A DNA stretch of 64,000 bases from an uncultured Roseburia sp. (GCA_900753715.1 CAAEAE010000103.1:124001-188000); one strand, 5' to 3'. Positions 45,553-54,281 are shown, counted from the stretch's first letter. Program-made: numbers and translations. The notes: generated by a model from the letters alone, not told the origin.

Positions 45553-45600
45553 TGCATCAGCTTTTAGGCGCGAAATACAATACAGAGAGGAGCCATAAAG

Positions 45601-46380
45601 ATGGAGTTTCGACCCTGTATCGACATCCATAACGGAAAAGTAAAACAGATTGTGGGCGGCAGCCTGACCGATGCCGGAAATCTGGCAGAAGAGAATTTTG
45701 TGGCGAAGCAGGATGCGGCATTTTATGCAAAACTATATAAAAGCCAGGGCATCCGCGGCGGACATGTGATTTCGCTGAACGCAAGAGACAGCGAATATTA
45801 CGGGAAGACAAAGGAGCAGGCATTCGTAGCGCTTTCTTCTTATCCGGGCGGTCTTCAGGCAGGCGGCGGGATTACGGCAGAAAATGCGGCAGAGTATTTA
45901 GATGCCGGGGCGAGCCATGTGATTGTGACGTCCTATGTGTTTTCCGATGGAAGGATTCAGGAAAAGAATTTAGAGCGAATCTTTCAGGAAGTCGGAAAAG
46001 AGCATTTAGTGCTCGACCTAAGCTGTAGAAAGAAGGACGATGGCTATTATATTGTCACCGACCGCTGGCAGAAGTTTACGGAGGAACGCGTCACACCGCA
46101 GCTTTTGGACGAACTGGAGTCGTATTGTGATGAATACCTGATTCATGCGGTGGATGTAGAAGGAAAGGCGCGAGGGATTGAGGAAGCATTGGTGGAAATG
46201 CTTGGTGCCTGGAATGGACTGCCCGTTACCTATGCGGGAGGCGTCGGCAGTTTTGACGATCTTGCGAAACTTCAGATACTCGGAAACAACCATGTCAATG
46301 TAACAATCGGGAGCGCCCTTGACATATTCGGTGGACCGATGGCTTATGATAAAGTATTAGAATTTATAAAGAAGGAGTGA
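45601..46380 (+). CDS. hisA: ProFAR isomerase of the eukaryotic (yeast His6) type
   Basis: Converts ProFAR to PRFAR, the substrate of HisF-HisH. 259 residues matching the fungal/plant subfamily: RPCIDIHNGKVKQIVGGSL, the FYAKLYKSQ helix, LQAGGGI, VIVTSYVF, LVLDLSCRKKDDG, LIHAVDVEGKARGI, VTYAGGVGS and the C-terminal SALDIFGG are the landmark segments of yeast His6 and differ from ordinary bacterial HisA. The first catalytic Asp is in CIDIHNG and the second in HAVDVEG. GAGAGGAG precedes the ATG. It lies 15 kb from hisH-hisF and ten bases before glnA. Confidence 0.92.
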   Translation: MEFRPCIDIHNGKVKQIVGGSLTDAGNLAEENFVAKQDAAFYAKLYKSQGIRGGHVISLNARDSEYYGKTKEQAFVALSSYPGGLQAGGGITAENAAEYLDAGASHVIVTSYVFSDGRIQEKNLERIFQEVGKEHLVLDLSCRKKDDGYYIVTDRWQKFTEERVTPQLLDELESYCDEYLIHAVDVEGKARGIEEALVEMLGAWNGLPVTYAGGVGSFDDLAKLQILGNNHVNVTIGSALDIFGGPMAYDKVLEFIKKE

Positions 46381-46389
46381 AAGACAGCC

Positions 46390-47721
46390 ATGAGCAAATA
46401 CACAAAGCAGGATATTATCCGGATGGTGGACGAGGAGGATGTGGAATTTATCCGTCTGCAATTCACCGATATGTTCGGAACACTCAAAAATGTCGCAATT
46501 ACAGCGAGCCAGTTAGAAAAGGCACTTGACAACCTCTGTATGTTTGACGGTTCTTCGATTGAGGGATTCGTGCGAATCGAGGAATCCGATATGTATCTGT
46601 ACCCGGATTTGGATACGTTTGTAGTGTTCCCGTGGAGACCACAGCAGGGAAAGGTAGCGCGCATTATCTGTGATGTCTATACCGCAGACAAAAAGCCGTT
46701 TGAGGGAGACCCGCGCTATGTTTTAAAGAAAGCGGTTGCGGATGCAAAAGAGATGGGCTACCGGTTTGATGTGGGACCGGAATGTGAGTTTTTCCTGTTT
46801 GATCAGGATGAGGACGGACAGCCGACGACAATCAGCACGGAGCGCGCCGGATATTTTGATTTAGGCCCGGTAGATTTGGGAGAAAATGCAAGAAGAGACA
46901 TGGTTCTTACCTTGGAAGATATGGGATTTGAGATTGAGGCTTCTCACCATGAGGTAGCGCCTGCGCAGCATGAGATTGATTTCCGCTATGATGAAGCATT
47001 AAAGACCGCGGACAACATTATGACCTTTAAGCTTGCGGTAAAAACGATTGCAAAACGGCATGGACTGTTTGCAAGTTTTATGCCAAAGCCAAGACAGGGA
47101 ATCAACGGTTCCGGTATGCATGTGAATATGTCCCTGTCGAGAGACGGCAAAAATATTTTTGAAGACCCGGACGGAGAACTTGGATTAAGCAAAGAAGCAT
47201 ACTGGTTTATCGGCGGTATCATGAAGCATATGAAGGGACTGACGGTGATGACGAATCCGTTGGTAAACTCCTACAAACGTCTTGTGCCTGGATATGAGGC
47301 ACCGATTCATATTGCATGGTCTGTGACGAACCGCAGCCCGTTAATCCGGATTCCGTCCACAAGAGGCGCCGGAACGCGTGTGGAGTTAAGAAGCCCGGAC
47401 CCGTCCGCCAATCCGTATCTGGTGCTTGCTGGCTGTCTGGAAGCCGGTCTTGACGGAATCTGCAATCAGATTGAGCCGCCGGCGGCTGTGTGGGAGAACG
47501 TGTTTGAGATGCAGTCCAGTGAGAAGGAAGAACGAGGAATTGAACTTTTACCGGTAGACCTTGGAGCAGCGCTTGAAGAGTTTAAAAAGGATGCGTACTT
47601 ACAAGAGGTGTTTGGAAGTCATATTTCGGGAAAGTATGTGGAAGCAAAAGAAGCAGAGTGGGCAGAATACCGTACCCAGGTGACCGACTGGGAGATTGAG
47701 AAATATCTTTATAAAATATAA
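46390..47721 (+). CDS. glnA: Glutamine synthetase, type I
   Basis: Forms glutamine from glutamate, ammonia and ATP; dodecameric. 443 residues, the GSI-alpha length. Motifs: [19 protein letters not shown] near the N-terminus, [23 protein letters not shown] (metal and ammonium site), [12 protein letters not shown] (ATP site) and NPYLVLA. The insertion and adenylylation Tyr of GSI-beta are absent, so regulation is by feedback or protein binding. It is followed 15 bases later by an ANTAR-domain gene, which suggests RNA-level control of nitrogen genes. Confidence 0.97.
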   Translation: MSKYTKQDIIRMVDEEDVEFIRLQFTDMFGTLKNVAITASQLEKALDNLCMFDGSSIEGFVRIEESDMYLYPDLDTFVVFPWRPQQGKVARIICDVYTADKKPFEGDPRYVLKKAVADAKEMGYRFDVGPECEFFLFDQDEDGQPTTISTERAGYFDLGPVDLGENARRDMVLTLEDMGFEIEASHHEVAPAQHEIDFRYDEALKTADNIMTFKLAVKTIAKRHGLFASFMPKPRQGINGSGMHVNMSLSRDGKNIFEDPDGELGLSKEAYWFIGGIMKHMKGLTVMTNPLVNSYKRLVPGYEAPIHIAWSVTNRSPLIRIPSTRGAGTRVELRSPDPSANPYLVLAGCLEAGLDGICNQIEPPAAVWENVFEMQSSEKEERGIELLPVDLGAALEEFKKDAYLQEVFGSHISGKYVEAKEAEWAEYRTQVTDWEIEKYLYKI

Positions 47722-47736
47722 GAGCAGGAAAAAATC

Positions 47737-48282
47737 TTGAACAATATTGTTATTGCATTTCCCAAACAGGAAACAGCACATAGTATTAAGAAAATTCTGA
47801 TGCAGAATGGGCACCGCGTGGCGGCAGTGTGTTCGACCGGCGGCCAGGCATTACAGAATGCGAATGAATTAAACGGCGGAATCCTTGTATGCGGCTATCG
47901 GTTTGTCGATATGATGTATACAGAGGTGTGCGAGTATCTCCCGCCCGAGTTCGAGATGCTGCTCGTTGCATCACCTGCCAATTGCAGTGACCGTAATGTG
48001 GAAAATCTTGTCTGCCTTGCGACACCTCTAAAGGTCAATGAGCTGCTTCAGACGGTAGAGATGATGGAGTATACGCTGATGCGGAAGCGTAAAAGAGCGA
48101 AGGCAAAGCCGAAGGGGCGTTCCGGGGAGGAACAGGCACTTTTGCAGGAGGCGAAAGCGCTTCTGATGGAGCGGAACAATCTGTCGGAGGACGAAGCACA
48201 CCGCTATATCCAGAAACGAAGCATGGACAATGGAACCGGACTTGTGGAGACCGCGCAGATGATATTAAGCCTGCTTACCTGA
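47737..48282 (+). CDS. ANTAR-domain regulator with a degenerate receiver
   Basis: 181 residues. The C-terminal 60 (about 122-181; ALLMERNNLSEDEAHRYIQKRSMDN) form an ANTAR RNA-binding domain, which usually stabilises a dual-hexaloop antiterminator. The N-terminal half has the receiver fold, but the position of the phospho-acceptor Asp reads ILVCGYRF, with no Asp, so it is a pseudo-receiver. TTG start with AGGA eight bases upstream. Location after glnA suggests nitrogen control, like the glutamine-synthetase-linked ANTAR genes of other Clostridia. A strong terminator follows. Confidence 0.85.
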   Translation: MNNIVIAFPKQETAHSIKKILMQNGHRVAAVCSTGGQALQNANELNGGILVCGYRFVDMMYTEVCEYLPPEFEMLLVASPANCSDRNVENLVCLATPLKVNELLQTVEMMEYTLMRKRKRAKAKPKGRSGEEQALLQEAKALLMERNNLSEDEAHRYIQKRSMDNGTGLVETAQMILSLLT

Positions 48283-48289
48283 TGCTTTC

Positions 48290-48341
48290 AAAAAAGCTGT
48301 CACACTTGTCAGAGCAATCTGATAGTGTGGTGGCTTTTTTT
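48290..48341 (+). terminator. Intrinsic terminator after the glnA operon
   Basis: A long stem (48290-48306 with 48324-48340, a few mismatches) is capped by a second short stem TCAGA/TCTGA with a GCAA tetraloop, and ends in seven T residues. Confidence 0.88.
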
Positions 48342-48396
48342 AATTCATAGGAAACTGTGTGTTATAATTTTTTGATTCCAGGTAAACAAAAAATGC

Positions 48397-48425
48397 TTGC
48401 AGGGAGAACAGAGGAATGATATACT
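48397..48425 (+). promoter_or_regulatory. Promoter of dapL
   Basis: TTGCAG (48397-48402) and TATACT (48420-48425) with a 17-base spacer, about 60 bases before the start codon. Confidence 0.6.
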
Positions 48426-48484
48426 AAATCCGAACTTAAGTTATGAAATCAGATATATAATAGGAAGAAAAGGAGACAGATTGT

Positions 48485-49699
48485 ATGTTTAAAATTAATG
48501 ACAATTACCAGAAATTGCCGGGAAGCTATCTGTTCAGCACGATTGCGAAGAAGGTAAGCGCTTATTCTGCCGCAAATCCGGACAAGAAGATTATCCGTCT
48601 TGGAATCGGTGACGTGACTCAGCCGCTCGCTCCGGCAATTATTGATGCCATGCACGGCGCAGTAGAAGAGATGGGACATGCGGAGACCTTCCGCGGCTAT
48701 CCACCGGAATATGGCTATGATTTCCTGAAAACTGCCATTGTAAAAAATGATTATGTTGCAAGAGGCTGTGATATTTCCGCAGATGAAATTTTTGTATCAG
48801 ACGGTGCAAAGAGTGACTCCAGTAATATTCAGGAGCTTTTTTCTATCGATAATAAAATTGCAGTCTGTGACCCGGTTTACCCGGTATATGTGGATTCCAA
48901 TGTCATGGCAGGCAGAACCGGTTCCTATGACCTGAAGACAGAGATGTGGAGCAATGTCATTTATATGCCATGCACGGTAGAAAATAATTTTGTACCGGAA
49001 TTCCCGCAGGAGACACCGGATATCATCTACTTATGTCTGCCGAACAACCCGACCGGAACCACCATCACAAAAGACCAGCTTCAGGGATGGGTGGATTATG
49101 CCAATAAAAACGGCGCAGTGATTATTTACGATGCCGCTTATGAAGCATATATTTCTGAGGATAACGTGGCTCATTCCATCTATGAGTGTGAGGGAGCAAA
49201 GACCTGTGCCATCGAGCTTAGAAGCTTTTCAAAAAATGCCGGATTTACCGGTGTGCGTTTAGGATTTACCGTCGTTCCGAAAGAGTTAAAATGCGGCGGG
49301 GTTTCCTTAAATGCAATGTGGTCAAGACGCCACGGAACCAAGTTCAACGGAGCACCGTATATCCAGCAGCGCGCCGGAGAAGCAGTTTATTCTGACGCCG
49401 GAAAAGCTCAGTTAAAAGAGCAGGTTGCTTATTATATGAAGAATGCAAAGACAATTAAAGAGGGCTTAAAGGATGCCGGCTACACGGTATTTGGCGGCGT
49501 AAACGCACCGTATATCTGGCTGAAGACACCGGATAAGATGACCTCCTGGGAGTTCTTTGATTACCTGCTTGAGAATGCCAATGTCGTTGGAACACCGGGT
49601 TCCGGCTTTGGACCAAGCGGCGAGGGCTACTTCAGACTGACTGCATTCGGAAGCTATGAGAACACCGTTGCAGCACTTGAGCGCATCAAAGCTTTATAA
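48485..49699 (+). CDS. dapL: LL-diaminopimelate aminotransferase
   Basis: Converts tetrahydrodipicolinate directly to LL-diaminopimelate for lysine and peptidoglycan, with glutamate as amino donor and PLP as cofactor. 404 residues with the family's [39 protein letters not shown] and the PLP lysine in [21 protein letters not shown] ten bases upstream. It has its own promoter. It marks use of the short diaminopimelate route. Confidence 0.97.
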   Translation: MFKINDNYQKLPGSYLFSTIAKKVSAYSAANPDKKIIRLGIGDVTQPLAPAIIDAMHGAVEEMGHAETFRGYPPEYGYDFLKTAIVKNDYVARGCDISADEIFVSDGAKSDSSNIQELFSIDNKIAVCDPVYPVYVDSNVMAGRTGSYDLKTEMWSNVIYMPCTVENNFVPEFPQETPDIIYLCLPNNPTGTTITKDQLQGWVDYANKNGAVIIYDAAYEAYISEDNVAHSIYECEGAKTCAIELRSFSKNAGFTGVRLGFTVVPKELKCGGVSLNAMWSRRHGTKFNGAPYIQQRAGEAVYSDAGKAQLKEQVAYYMKNAKTIKEGLKDAGYTVFGGVNAPYIWLKTPDKMTSWEFFDYLLENANVVGTPGSGFGPSGEGYFRLTAFGSYENTVAALERIKAL

Positions 49700-49704
49700 A
49701 AAAC

Positions 49705-49732
49705 TTGACAAAATCAGAAAAATGTGTATAAT
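49705..49732 (+). promoter_or_regulatory. Consensus promoter of the metal-exporter operon
   Basis: Perfect TTGACA (49705-49710) and TATAAT (49727-49732) with a 16-base spacer. So strong a promoter implies that repression or attenuation sets the output. Confidence 0.8.
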
Positions 49733-49748
49733 ACAGAAATGCAGAAAA

Positions 49749-49763
49749 TGCAACTAAGTTGCA
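49749..49763 (+). promoter_or_regulatory. Candidate Fur-family operator
   Basis: A perfect 7-1-7 palindrome TGCAACT-A-AGTTGCA, the geometry bound by Fur-family dimers, just downstream of the -10 near the start of transcription. Its right half extends into GTTGCAAATGCG (49758-49769), which recurs as GTTGCAAATGTG at 49775-49786. The Fur-family gene lies in the same operon, so autorepression is likely. Confidence 0.58.
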
Positions 49764-49784
49764 AATGCGTTTCGGTTGCAAATG

Positions 49785-49816
49785 TGTCTGCGGATATTTT
49801 ATTCGCAGACATTTTT
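49785..49816 (+). terminator. Terminator-like hairpin in the exporter leader
   Basis: A 12-base stem with one wobble (49785-49796 with 49800-49811) and a three-base loop is followed by TTTTT. It lies between the operator and the start codon at 49851, so it would stop transcription before the gene unless an alternative fold forms. Confidence 0.6.
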
Positions 49817-49850
49817 GATTTTAAGACATTTTTGGAAAAAGGGTGAGTGT

Positions 49851-50708
49851 ATGATTCTGGACATTTTAATCGATACCGTAGTTGACAGTGTAAAATTATT
49901 GCCGTTTTTGTTTCTGACCTATCTTCTGATGGAGTGGTTAGAGCACAAGACCGGTTCTGCCGTCGAGCAGAGAATCCGTTCCGCAGGAAAGAGCGGGCCG
50001 GTCTGGGGAGCGCTTTTGGGAGTTGTGCCGCAGTGCGGATTTTCCGCCGCAGCGTCAAGTCTTTATGCAGGGCGCGTGATTACAATTGGAACCTTGTTTG
50101 CCGTATTTCTTTCGACTTCGGATGAAATGCTTCCGATATTGATTTCCGAGGCGGCATCCGCATCCGTGATTATCAAGATTCTGGCAGCAAAGGTGATAAT
50201 CGGCGCTGTTTCGGGACTCATCATCGAGTTTGCGTATGTCAATCTTATGAAAAAGCGCGAAAAAGAGATGGACATTCATGTGGTGTGCGAAGAAGAGCAC
50301 TGCCACTGTGAAGATGGCATGGTCGTTTCTGCACTCAAGCACACCTTAAAAATCTTTTTCTATATTTTTGTGATATCACTGGTGCTCAATGCGGTGATTG
50401 CATTTATTGGAGAAGATACGTTATCAGGACTTCTCTCGGGAACCCCTGTGGTGGGCGAGCTGATTGCAGGGCTTGTGGGACTGATTCCAAACTGTGCTTC
50501 CTCGGTGGTCATCACGCAGTTATACTTAAGTGGAATGATTGGAAGCGGACCGATGATGACCGGACTTCTGGCGAATGCGGGCGTGGGACTTTTAGTGCTT
50601 TGCAGGCTCAATCGTGACGTTAAGCAGGATGCCGCAATTATAGGAGTACTCTATGCAATCAGCGTGTTCTGGGGCTTTTTATTAACCGCAATGGGTATTG
50701 TTTTTTAA
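49851..50708 (+). CDS. Putative heavy-metal exporter (ArsP_2-like membrane protein)
   Basis: 285 residues with about eight to ten membrane helices. Two related halves each contain a Pro-Gln/Asn-Cys motif (GVVPQCGFSAAAS near 60 and GLIPNCASSVVITQ near 215), as in the putative 10-TM heavy-metal exporter family. A cytoplasmic loop between the halves carries VVCEEEHCHCEDG, rich in Cys and His and probably metal-binding. An AAAGGG sequence precedes ATG 49851. The Fur-family gene 44 bases downstream and the Fur-type operator upstream support a metal-stress role; the metal is not determined. Confidence 0.75.
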   Translation: MILDILIDTVVDSVKLLPFLFLTYLLMEWLEHKTGSAVEQRIRSAGKSGPVWGALLGVVPQCGFSAAASSLYAGRVITIGTLFAVFLSTSDEMLPILISEAASASVIIKILAAKVIIGAVSGLIIEFAYVNLMKKREKEMDIHVVCEEEHCHCEDGMVVSALKHTLKIFFYIFVISLVLNAVIAFIGEDTLSGLLSGTPVVGELIAGLVGLIPNCASSVVITQLYLSGMIGSGPMMTGLLANAGVGLLVLCRLNRDVKQDAAIIGVLYAISVFWGFLLTAMGIVF

Positions 50709-50752
50709 GCCATTCGGGCAGAATGCAAATACTTAGACAGGAGAAAAGGAAA

Positions 50753-51175
50753 ATGGCAGGAAGCGGATATGCGACGGCAAGCCGCAGAAAAATACTTGAG
50801 TTTTTAAAAGAACAGAAGGACCGTACCGTAACGGCGGCGGACATTGACGCATATTTAAAGGAAAGCGGCAGTGATGTCAACATTACGACGATTTACAGAT
50901 ATTTAGATAAATTAGAGCAGGATGGAACCGTGATAAAATACGTTGCGGAGAAAGGGCATCAGGCGGCTTACCAGTATGTCGAGCAGGAGCAGCACTGCGA
51001 AGGGCACCTTCATTTAAAATGCGTGAAATGCGGCTGTATTCTGCATCTGAACTGTGCGTTTATGGATGAAATTGCAGAGCATATTGAAAAAGACCACGGA
51101 TTTTCGCTGCAATGCAAAAATTCGATTCTTTACGGTATTTGTAAGAATTGCAGGGAGCGCGGCGAAACGCTTTAA
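50753..51175 (+). CDS. Fur-family metal-responsive repressor
   Basis: 140 residues: an N-terminal winged helix (ASRRKILEFLKEQ, then VNITTIYRYLDKLEQDG) and a C-terminal dimerisation domain with two zinc-site pairs, CVKCGC and CKNC, and His-rich HCEGHLHLKC. ATG 50753 has AAAGG and GGAG upstream. It is the second gene of the exporter operon and probably represses it through the 7-1-7 palindrome at 49749. Which metal it senses (Fur, Zur, Mur or PerR type) cannot be decided from sequence. Confidence 0.9.
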   Translation: MAGSGYATASRRKILEFLKEQKDRTVTAADIDAYLKESGSDVNITTIYRYLDKLEQDGTVIKYVAEKGHQAAYQYVEQEQHCEGHLHLKCVKCGCILHLNCAFMDEIAEHIEKDHGFSLQCKNSILYGICKNCRERGETL

Positions 51176-51345
51176 GAATCTCCACGGGACACAAAAGCCC
51201 GAGAAGCACACTTTTGTTCTGTCAGACGGGATTTCTTCATAGAATGAAAAGAAGAAATGAAGCGGAACGGCGATATGGGACATACCGGTTACAGCACGAC
51301 GGAAAATGTCAACAATATTGACACGGTACATCTCATAGAACAACA

Positions 51346-51380
51346 AAAAGTTCAGGGAAGTAAATTTTCCCTGAACTTTT
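51346..51380 (-). terminator. Terminator downstream of typA, possibly bidirectional
   Basis: A perfect 14-base stem AAAAGTTCAGGGAA/TTCCCTGAACTTTT (51346-51359 and 51367-51380) with a seven-base loop. On the minus strand the stem runs into TTTTT. On the plus strand CTTTTCTT follows, so it may also end the Fur-family operon. Confidence 0.68.
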
Positions 51381-51393
51381 CTTATATATTGAT

Positions 51394-53232
51394 TTATTTC
51401 TTCATTCCGGCACGTTTTCTTAAGGTTGGGTCTAAGATACGTTTGCGGATTCGAAGGCTTTCCGGTGTAACCTCAAGAAGCTCGTCGACATCGATGAAGT
51501 CTAAAGCCTGCTCGAGACTTAAGATTCTCGGCGGGACTAAGGTCAGCGCCTCATCCGCAGAAGAGGAACGGGTATTGGTTAAGTGTTTCTTTTTGCAGAC
51601 ATTCAACTCGATATCCTCTGCTCTTGAGCAGGAACCGATGACCATTCCGGCATAGACCTTCTGACCTGGTCCGATGAATAAGGTTCCGCGGTCCTGTGCA
51701 GAGAAAAGTCCGTAGGTAACGGATTCGCCGGATTCGAATGCAATCAGGGAGCCTAATTTACGGTAAGCAATTTCTCCCTTATATGGTTCATAGCCGTTGA
51801 AGATGGTGTTGATGATACCATTTCCCTTGGTGTCTGTCATGAACTCGCCGCGGTAACCGATAAGACCACGGGAAGGAATGTTGAACTCCAGACGGGTATA
51901 ACCGCCGGTCAGAGGCTTCATGTTTAACATTTCGCCTTTTCTCTGGCTTAATTTCTCGATAACGGAACCGGTAAATTCATCCGGGACATCCACATAAGCA
52001 AGCTCCATTGGCTCAAGCTTTTTGCCGTTCTCGTCTGTGTGATATAAAACCTCTGCCTTGCTGACAGCGAACTCGTAACCTTCTCTTCGCATGTTCTCGA
52101 TTAAAACGGACAGATGAAGCTCTCCACGACCGGATACCTTGTAGCTGTCCGGGCTGTCGGTTTCTTCGACACGTAAGGAAACATCGGTGTTTAACTCACG
52201 GAACAGACGGTCTCTGATATGACGTGAGGTGACGAATTTTCCTTCCTGACCGGCAAGCGGGCTGTCGTTTACGATGAAGTTCATGGAGAGGGTCGGCTCG
52301 GAAATCTTCTGGAACGGAATCGCTACCGGGTTTTCCGGAGCACAGATGGTATCTCCGATGTGGATATCGGCAATACCGGAAATCGCAACGATGGAACCGA
52401 TGCCTGCCTCTGTAACATCTACTTTATTTAAACCGTCAAATTCATATAACTTGCTGATGCGGACACGTTTCTGTTTGTCCGGTTCATGATGGTTGACAAC
52501 AACAGCTTCCTGATTGACTTTCAGGGAACCGTTATCAATCTTTCCGATACCGATACGTCCGACATACTCGTTGTAGTCGATGGTACTGATTAATACCTGG
52601 GTATTGGCATCCGGGTCACCTTCCGGAGCCGGAATGTAGTTGAGAATGGTTTCAAATAAAGGAACCATATCTTTCTCTTCTTTTGCAAGGTCAGCAAGGT
52701 CGGTTACTGCATATCCGTCTCTTGCAGAAGCGAAGAGGAACGGGCAGTCTAACTGTTCTTCGGAAGCATCAAGATCCATGAATAACTCTAATACTTCGTC
52801 GATAACTTCCTCCGGGCGTGCTTCCGGACGGTCAATCTTATTGACACACACGATAACCGGAAGTGCAAGCTCTAATGCCTTCATTAATACGAATTTGGTC
52901 TGCGGCATAACACCCTCAAACGCATCTACGACAAGGATAACGCCGTTTACCATCTTAAGAACACGTTCTACCTCGCCGCCGAAATCTGCGTGTCCCGGGG
53001 TGTCGATGACGTTGATTTTGACACCTTTATAAGTGATGGCGGTGTTTTTGGAGAGAATGGTGATTCCACGTTCTCTCTCGATATCATTAGAGTCCATGAC
53101 ACGTTCCTGAACCTCCTGGTTCTCACGGAACACACCGCTTTGCTTTAACAGTTCGTCTACCAAAGTAGTCTTACCATGATCGACATGGGCGATGATTGCT
53201 ATGTTGCGGACATCTTCACGTTTTGTCTTCAT
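51394..53232 (-). CDS. typA: Ribosome-associated GTPase TypA/BipA
   Basis: A translational GTPase of the EF-G family that acts in ribosome assembly and stress. 612 residues: G1 IAHVDHGKTT, G2 ERERGITI, G3 DTPGHADF, G4 VNKIDRPEA, then beta-barrel, EF-G III/V-like domains and the TypA-specific C-terminus (GLFSAQDRGTLFIGPGQKVYAG is in the EF-G V to C-terminal region). AGGAAAGAGAG lies upstream; ATG 53232 is chosen, with an in-frame TTG at 53238 also possible. Confidence 0.97.
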   Translation of the reverse strand: MKTKREDVRNIAIIAHVDHGKTTLVDELLKQSGVFRENQEVQERVMDSNDIERERGITILSKNTAITYKGVKINVIDTPGHADFGGEVERVLKMVNGVILVVDAFEGVMPQTKFVLMKALELALPVIVCVNKIDRPEARPEEVIDEVLELFMDLDASEEQLDCPFLFASARDGYAVTDLADLAKEEKDMVPLFETILNYIPAPEGDPDANTQVLISTIDYNEYVGRIGIGKIDNGSLKVNQEAVVVNHHEPDKQKRVRISKLYEFDGLNKVDVTEAGIGSIVAISGIADIHIGDTICAPENPVAIPFQKISEPTLSMNFIVNDSPLAGQEGKFVTSRHIRDRLFRELNTDVSLRVEETDSPDSYKVSGRGELHLSVLIENMRREGYEFAVSKAEVLYHTDENGKKLEPMELAYVDVPDEFTGSVIEKLSQRKGEMLNMKPLTGGYTRLEFNIPSRGLIGYRGEFMTDTKGNGIINTIFNGYEPYKGEIAYRKLGSLIAFESGESVTYGLFSAQDRGTLFIGPGQKVYAGMVIGSCSRAEDIELNVCKKKHLTNTRSSSADEALTLVPPRILSLEQALDFIDVDELLEVTPESLRIRKRILDPTLRKRAGMKK

Positions 53233-53317
53233 ATACAAAATCTCTCTTTCCTGTACAAATCTGTCAACGGTAACTTTACCTATTTAATAAGGAAACTGAT
53301 AAAAAACCAGCCACACT

Positions 53318-53345
53318 ATTTTATCACATTTCTGAAAATTCGCAA
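53318..53345 (-). promoter_or_regulatory. Promoter of typA
   Basis: On the minus strand TTGCGA (53345-53340) and TAAAAT (53323-53318) with a 16-base spacer, about 85 bases before the start codon. Confidence 0.48.
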
Positions 53346-53395
53346 GTATTTTTCATGGATGGATGCAAATATCTGGAAAACTAGGAATTGTGCCC

Positions 53396-53425
53396 TATTG
53401 CGAAACAGGAGAGACCTGCGCAATA
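53396..53425 (+). other. Bulged hairpin upstream of the SSB-like gene
   Basis: TATTGCG (53396-53402) pairs with CGCAATA (53419-53425), and inside it CAGG (53406-53409) pairs with CCTG (53415-53418), leaving a three-base AAA bulge on one side and an AGAGA loop. Palindromic, so it could act as DNA site or RNA structure. Function unknown. Confidence 0.38.
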
Positions 53426-53510
53426 ATAGAAAGGTGTGAAATTTGGATACGGCAATCCGACAAAAAAAGCCAATTCATTTTTTTTCTTATCGACACGTTA
53501 CATGAAATTT

Positions 53511-53547
53511 TTGCCTGAGAAAATGATAAAAATGATATGTCAGGCAA
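53511..53547 (+). promoter_or_regulatory. Long-range inverted repeat upstream of the SSB-like gene
   Basis: Perfect eight-base arms TTGCCTGA (53511-53518) and TCAGGCAA (53540-53547) flank 21 AT-rich bases, about two helical turns. This geometry suits a dimeric regulator bridging a promoter. Confidence 0.35.
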
Positions 53548-53616
53548 GACCAGCAGAGAGATAGGTACTACAATAAGCGAGAAGAAGATGGCTGGTCAGG
53601 AGGAAGGGAGAAATTC

Positions 53617-54249
53617 ATGGCAGATAAAATTTTTGAAAACAACCAGGTGTCAATCGTTGGAGAAATCGTTTCTGATTTCAGGTTCAGTCACGAAGTATAT
53701 GGAGAGGGCTTTTACATGGTGGATGTCGCAGTGAACCGCCTGAGCAATTATATGGATTACATACCGCTTATGATTTCCGAACGATTGATCGATGTAAACA
53801 GAGACTACAGAGGACAGGTGATTTTAGTAAGCGGACAGTTCCGTTCCTTCAACCGTCATGAGGAAAAGAAGAATCGTCTGATTCTCTCCGTATTTGTCCG
53901 CGAAGTAGAATTCTTAGACGAGATGCAGGAGGATATCAAGAGCAACCAGATTTTTCTGGACGGATATATCTGCAAGGAGCCAATCTACCGGAAGACACCG
54001 CTTGGACGGGAAATTGCGGACCTTTTGATTGCAGTCAACCGCTCTTACGGAAAATCTGATTATATTCCGTGTATCTGCTGGGGCAGAAATGCGAGATTTG
54101 CGTCCGGTTTTGAGGTTGGCGGACACGTACAGGTCTGGGGACGCATCCAGAGCAGAGAGTATGTGAAAAAATTATCAGAGACAGAAACAGAAAAACGCAT
54201 TGCATATGAGGTATCTGTAAGTAAAATTGATTTTCTTGAGGAAGAGTAA
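53617..54249 (+). CDS. SSB-like protein with two tandem OB-fold domains
   Basis: 210 residues in two halves that align with each other: NNQVSIVGEIVSDFRFSHEV with FYMVDVAVNRLSNYMDYIPL, and NQIFLDGYICKEPIYRKTPL with DLLIAVNRSYGKSDYIPC. Each resembles the OB fold of single-stranded DNA-binding proteins. The second half (IPCICWGRNARFA) is the closer to true SSB. The flexible tail ending in DIPF, which recruits partners in SSB, is missing; the C-terminus is FLEEE. AGGAGGAAGGGAG precedes the ATG. It is likely an accessory ssDNA-binding protein rather than the main SSB. Confidence 0.7.
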   Translation: MADKIFENNQVSIVGEIVSDFRFSHEVYGEGFYMVDVAVNRLSNYMDYIPLMISERLIDVNRDYRGQVILVSGQFRSFNRHEEKKNRLILSVFVREVEFLDEMQEDIKSNQIFLDGYICKEPIYRKTPLGREIADLLIAVNRSYGKSDYIPCICWGRNARFASGFEVGGHVQVWGRIQSREYVKKLSETETEKRIAYEVSVSKIDFLEEE

Positions 54250-54281
54250 ATCGGGGTTACGCAGACATTCCGGTTAGAAAC

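Larger units (their letters stand above)
53233..53616. other. Intergenic region between typA and the SSB-like gene
   Basis: This 384-base stretch contains the typA promoter, a bulged hairpin at 53396-53425 and a long-range inverted repeat at 53511-53547, both upstream of the SSB-like gene. No gene or clear plus-strand promoter was found; TTGCCT at 53511 followed by AT-rich sequence is a weak candidate. Confidence 0.55.

Noticed and set aside
49733..49850. Manganese (yybP-ykoY) riboswitch upstream of the metal exporter
   Set aside because: The conserved L1/L3 loop sequences of that riboswitch are not present; the leader contains repeated TTGCAA half-sites and a simple hairpin instead.
51257..51655. 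Plus-strand 132-codon frame after the Fur-family gene
   Set aside because: It runs through the typA terminator and antisense to typA, with no ribosome site or family likeness.
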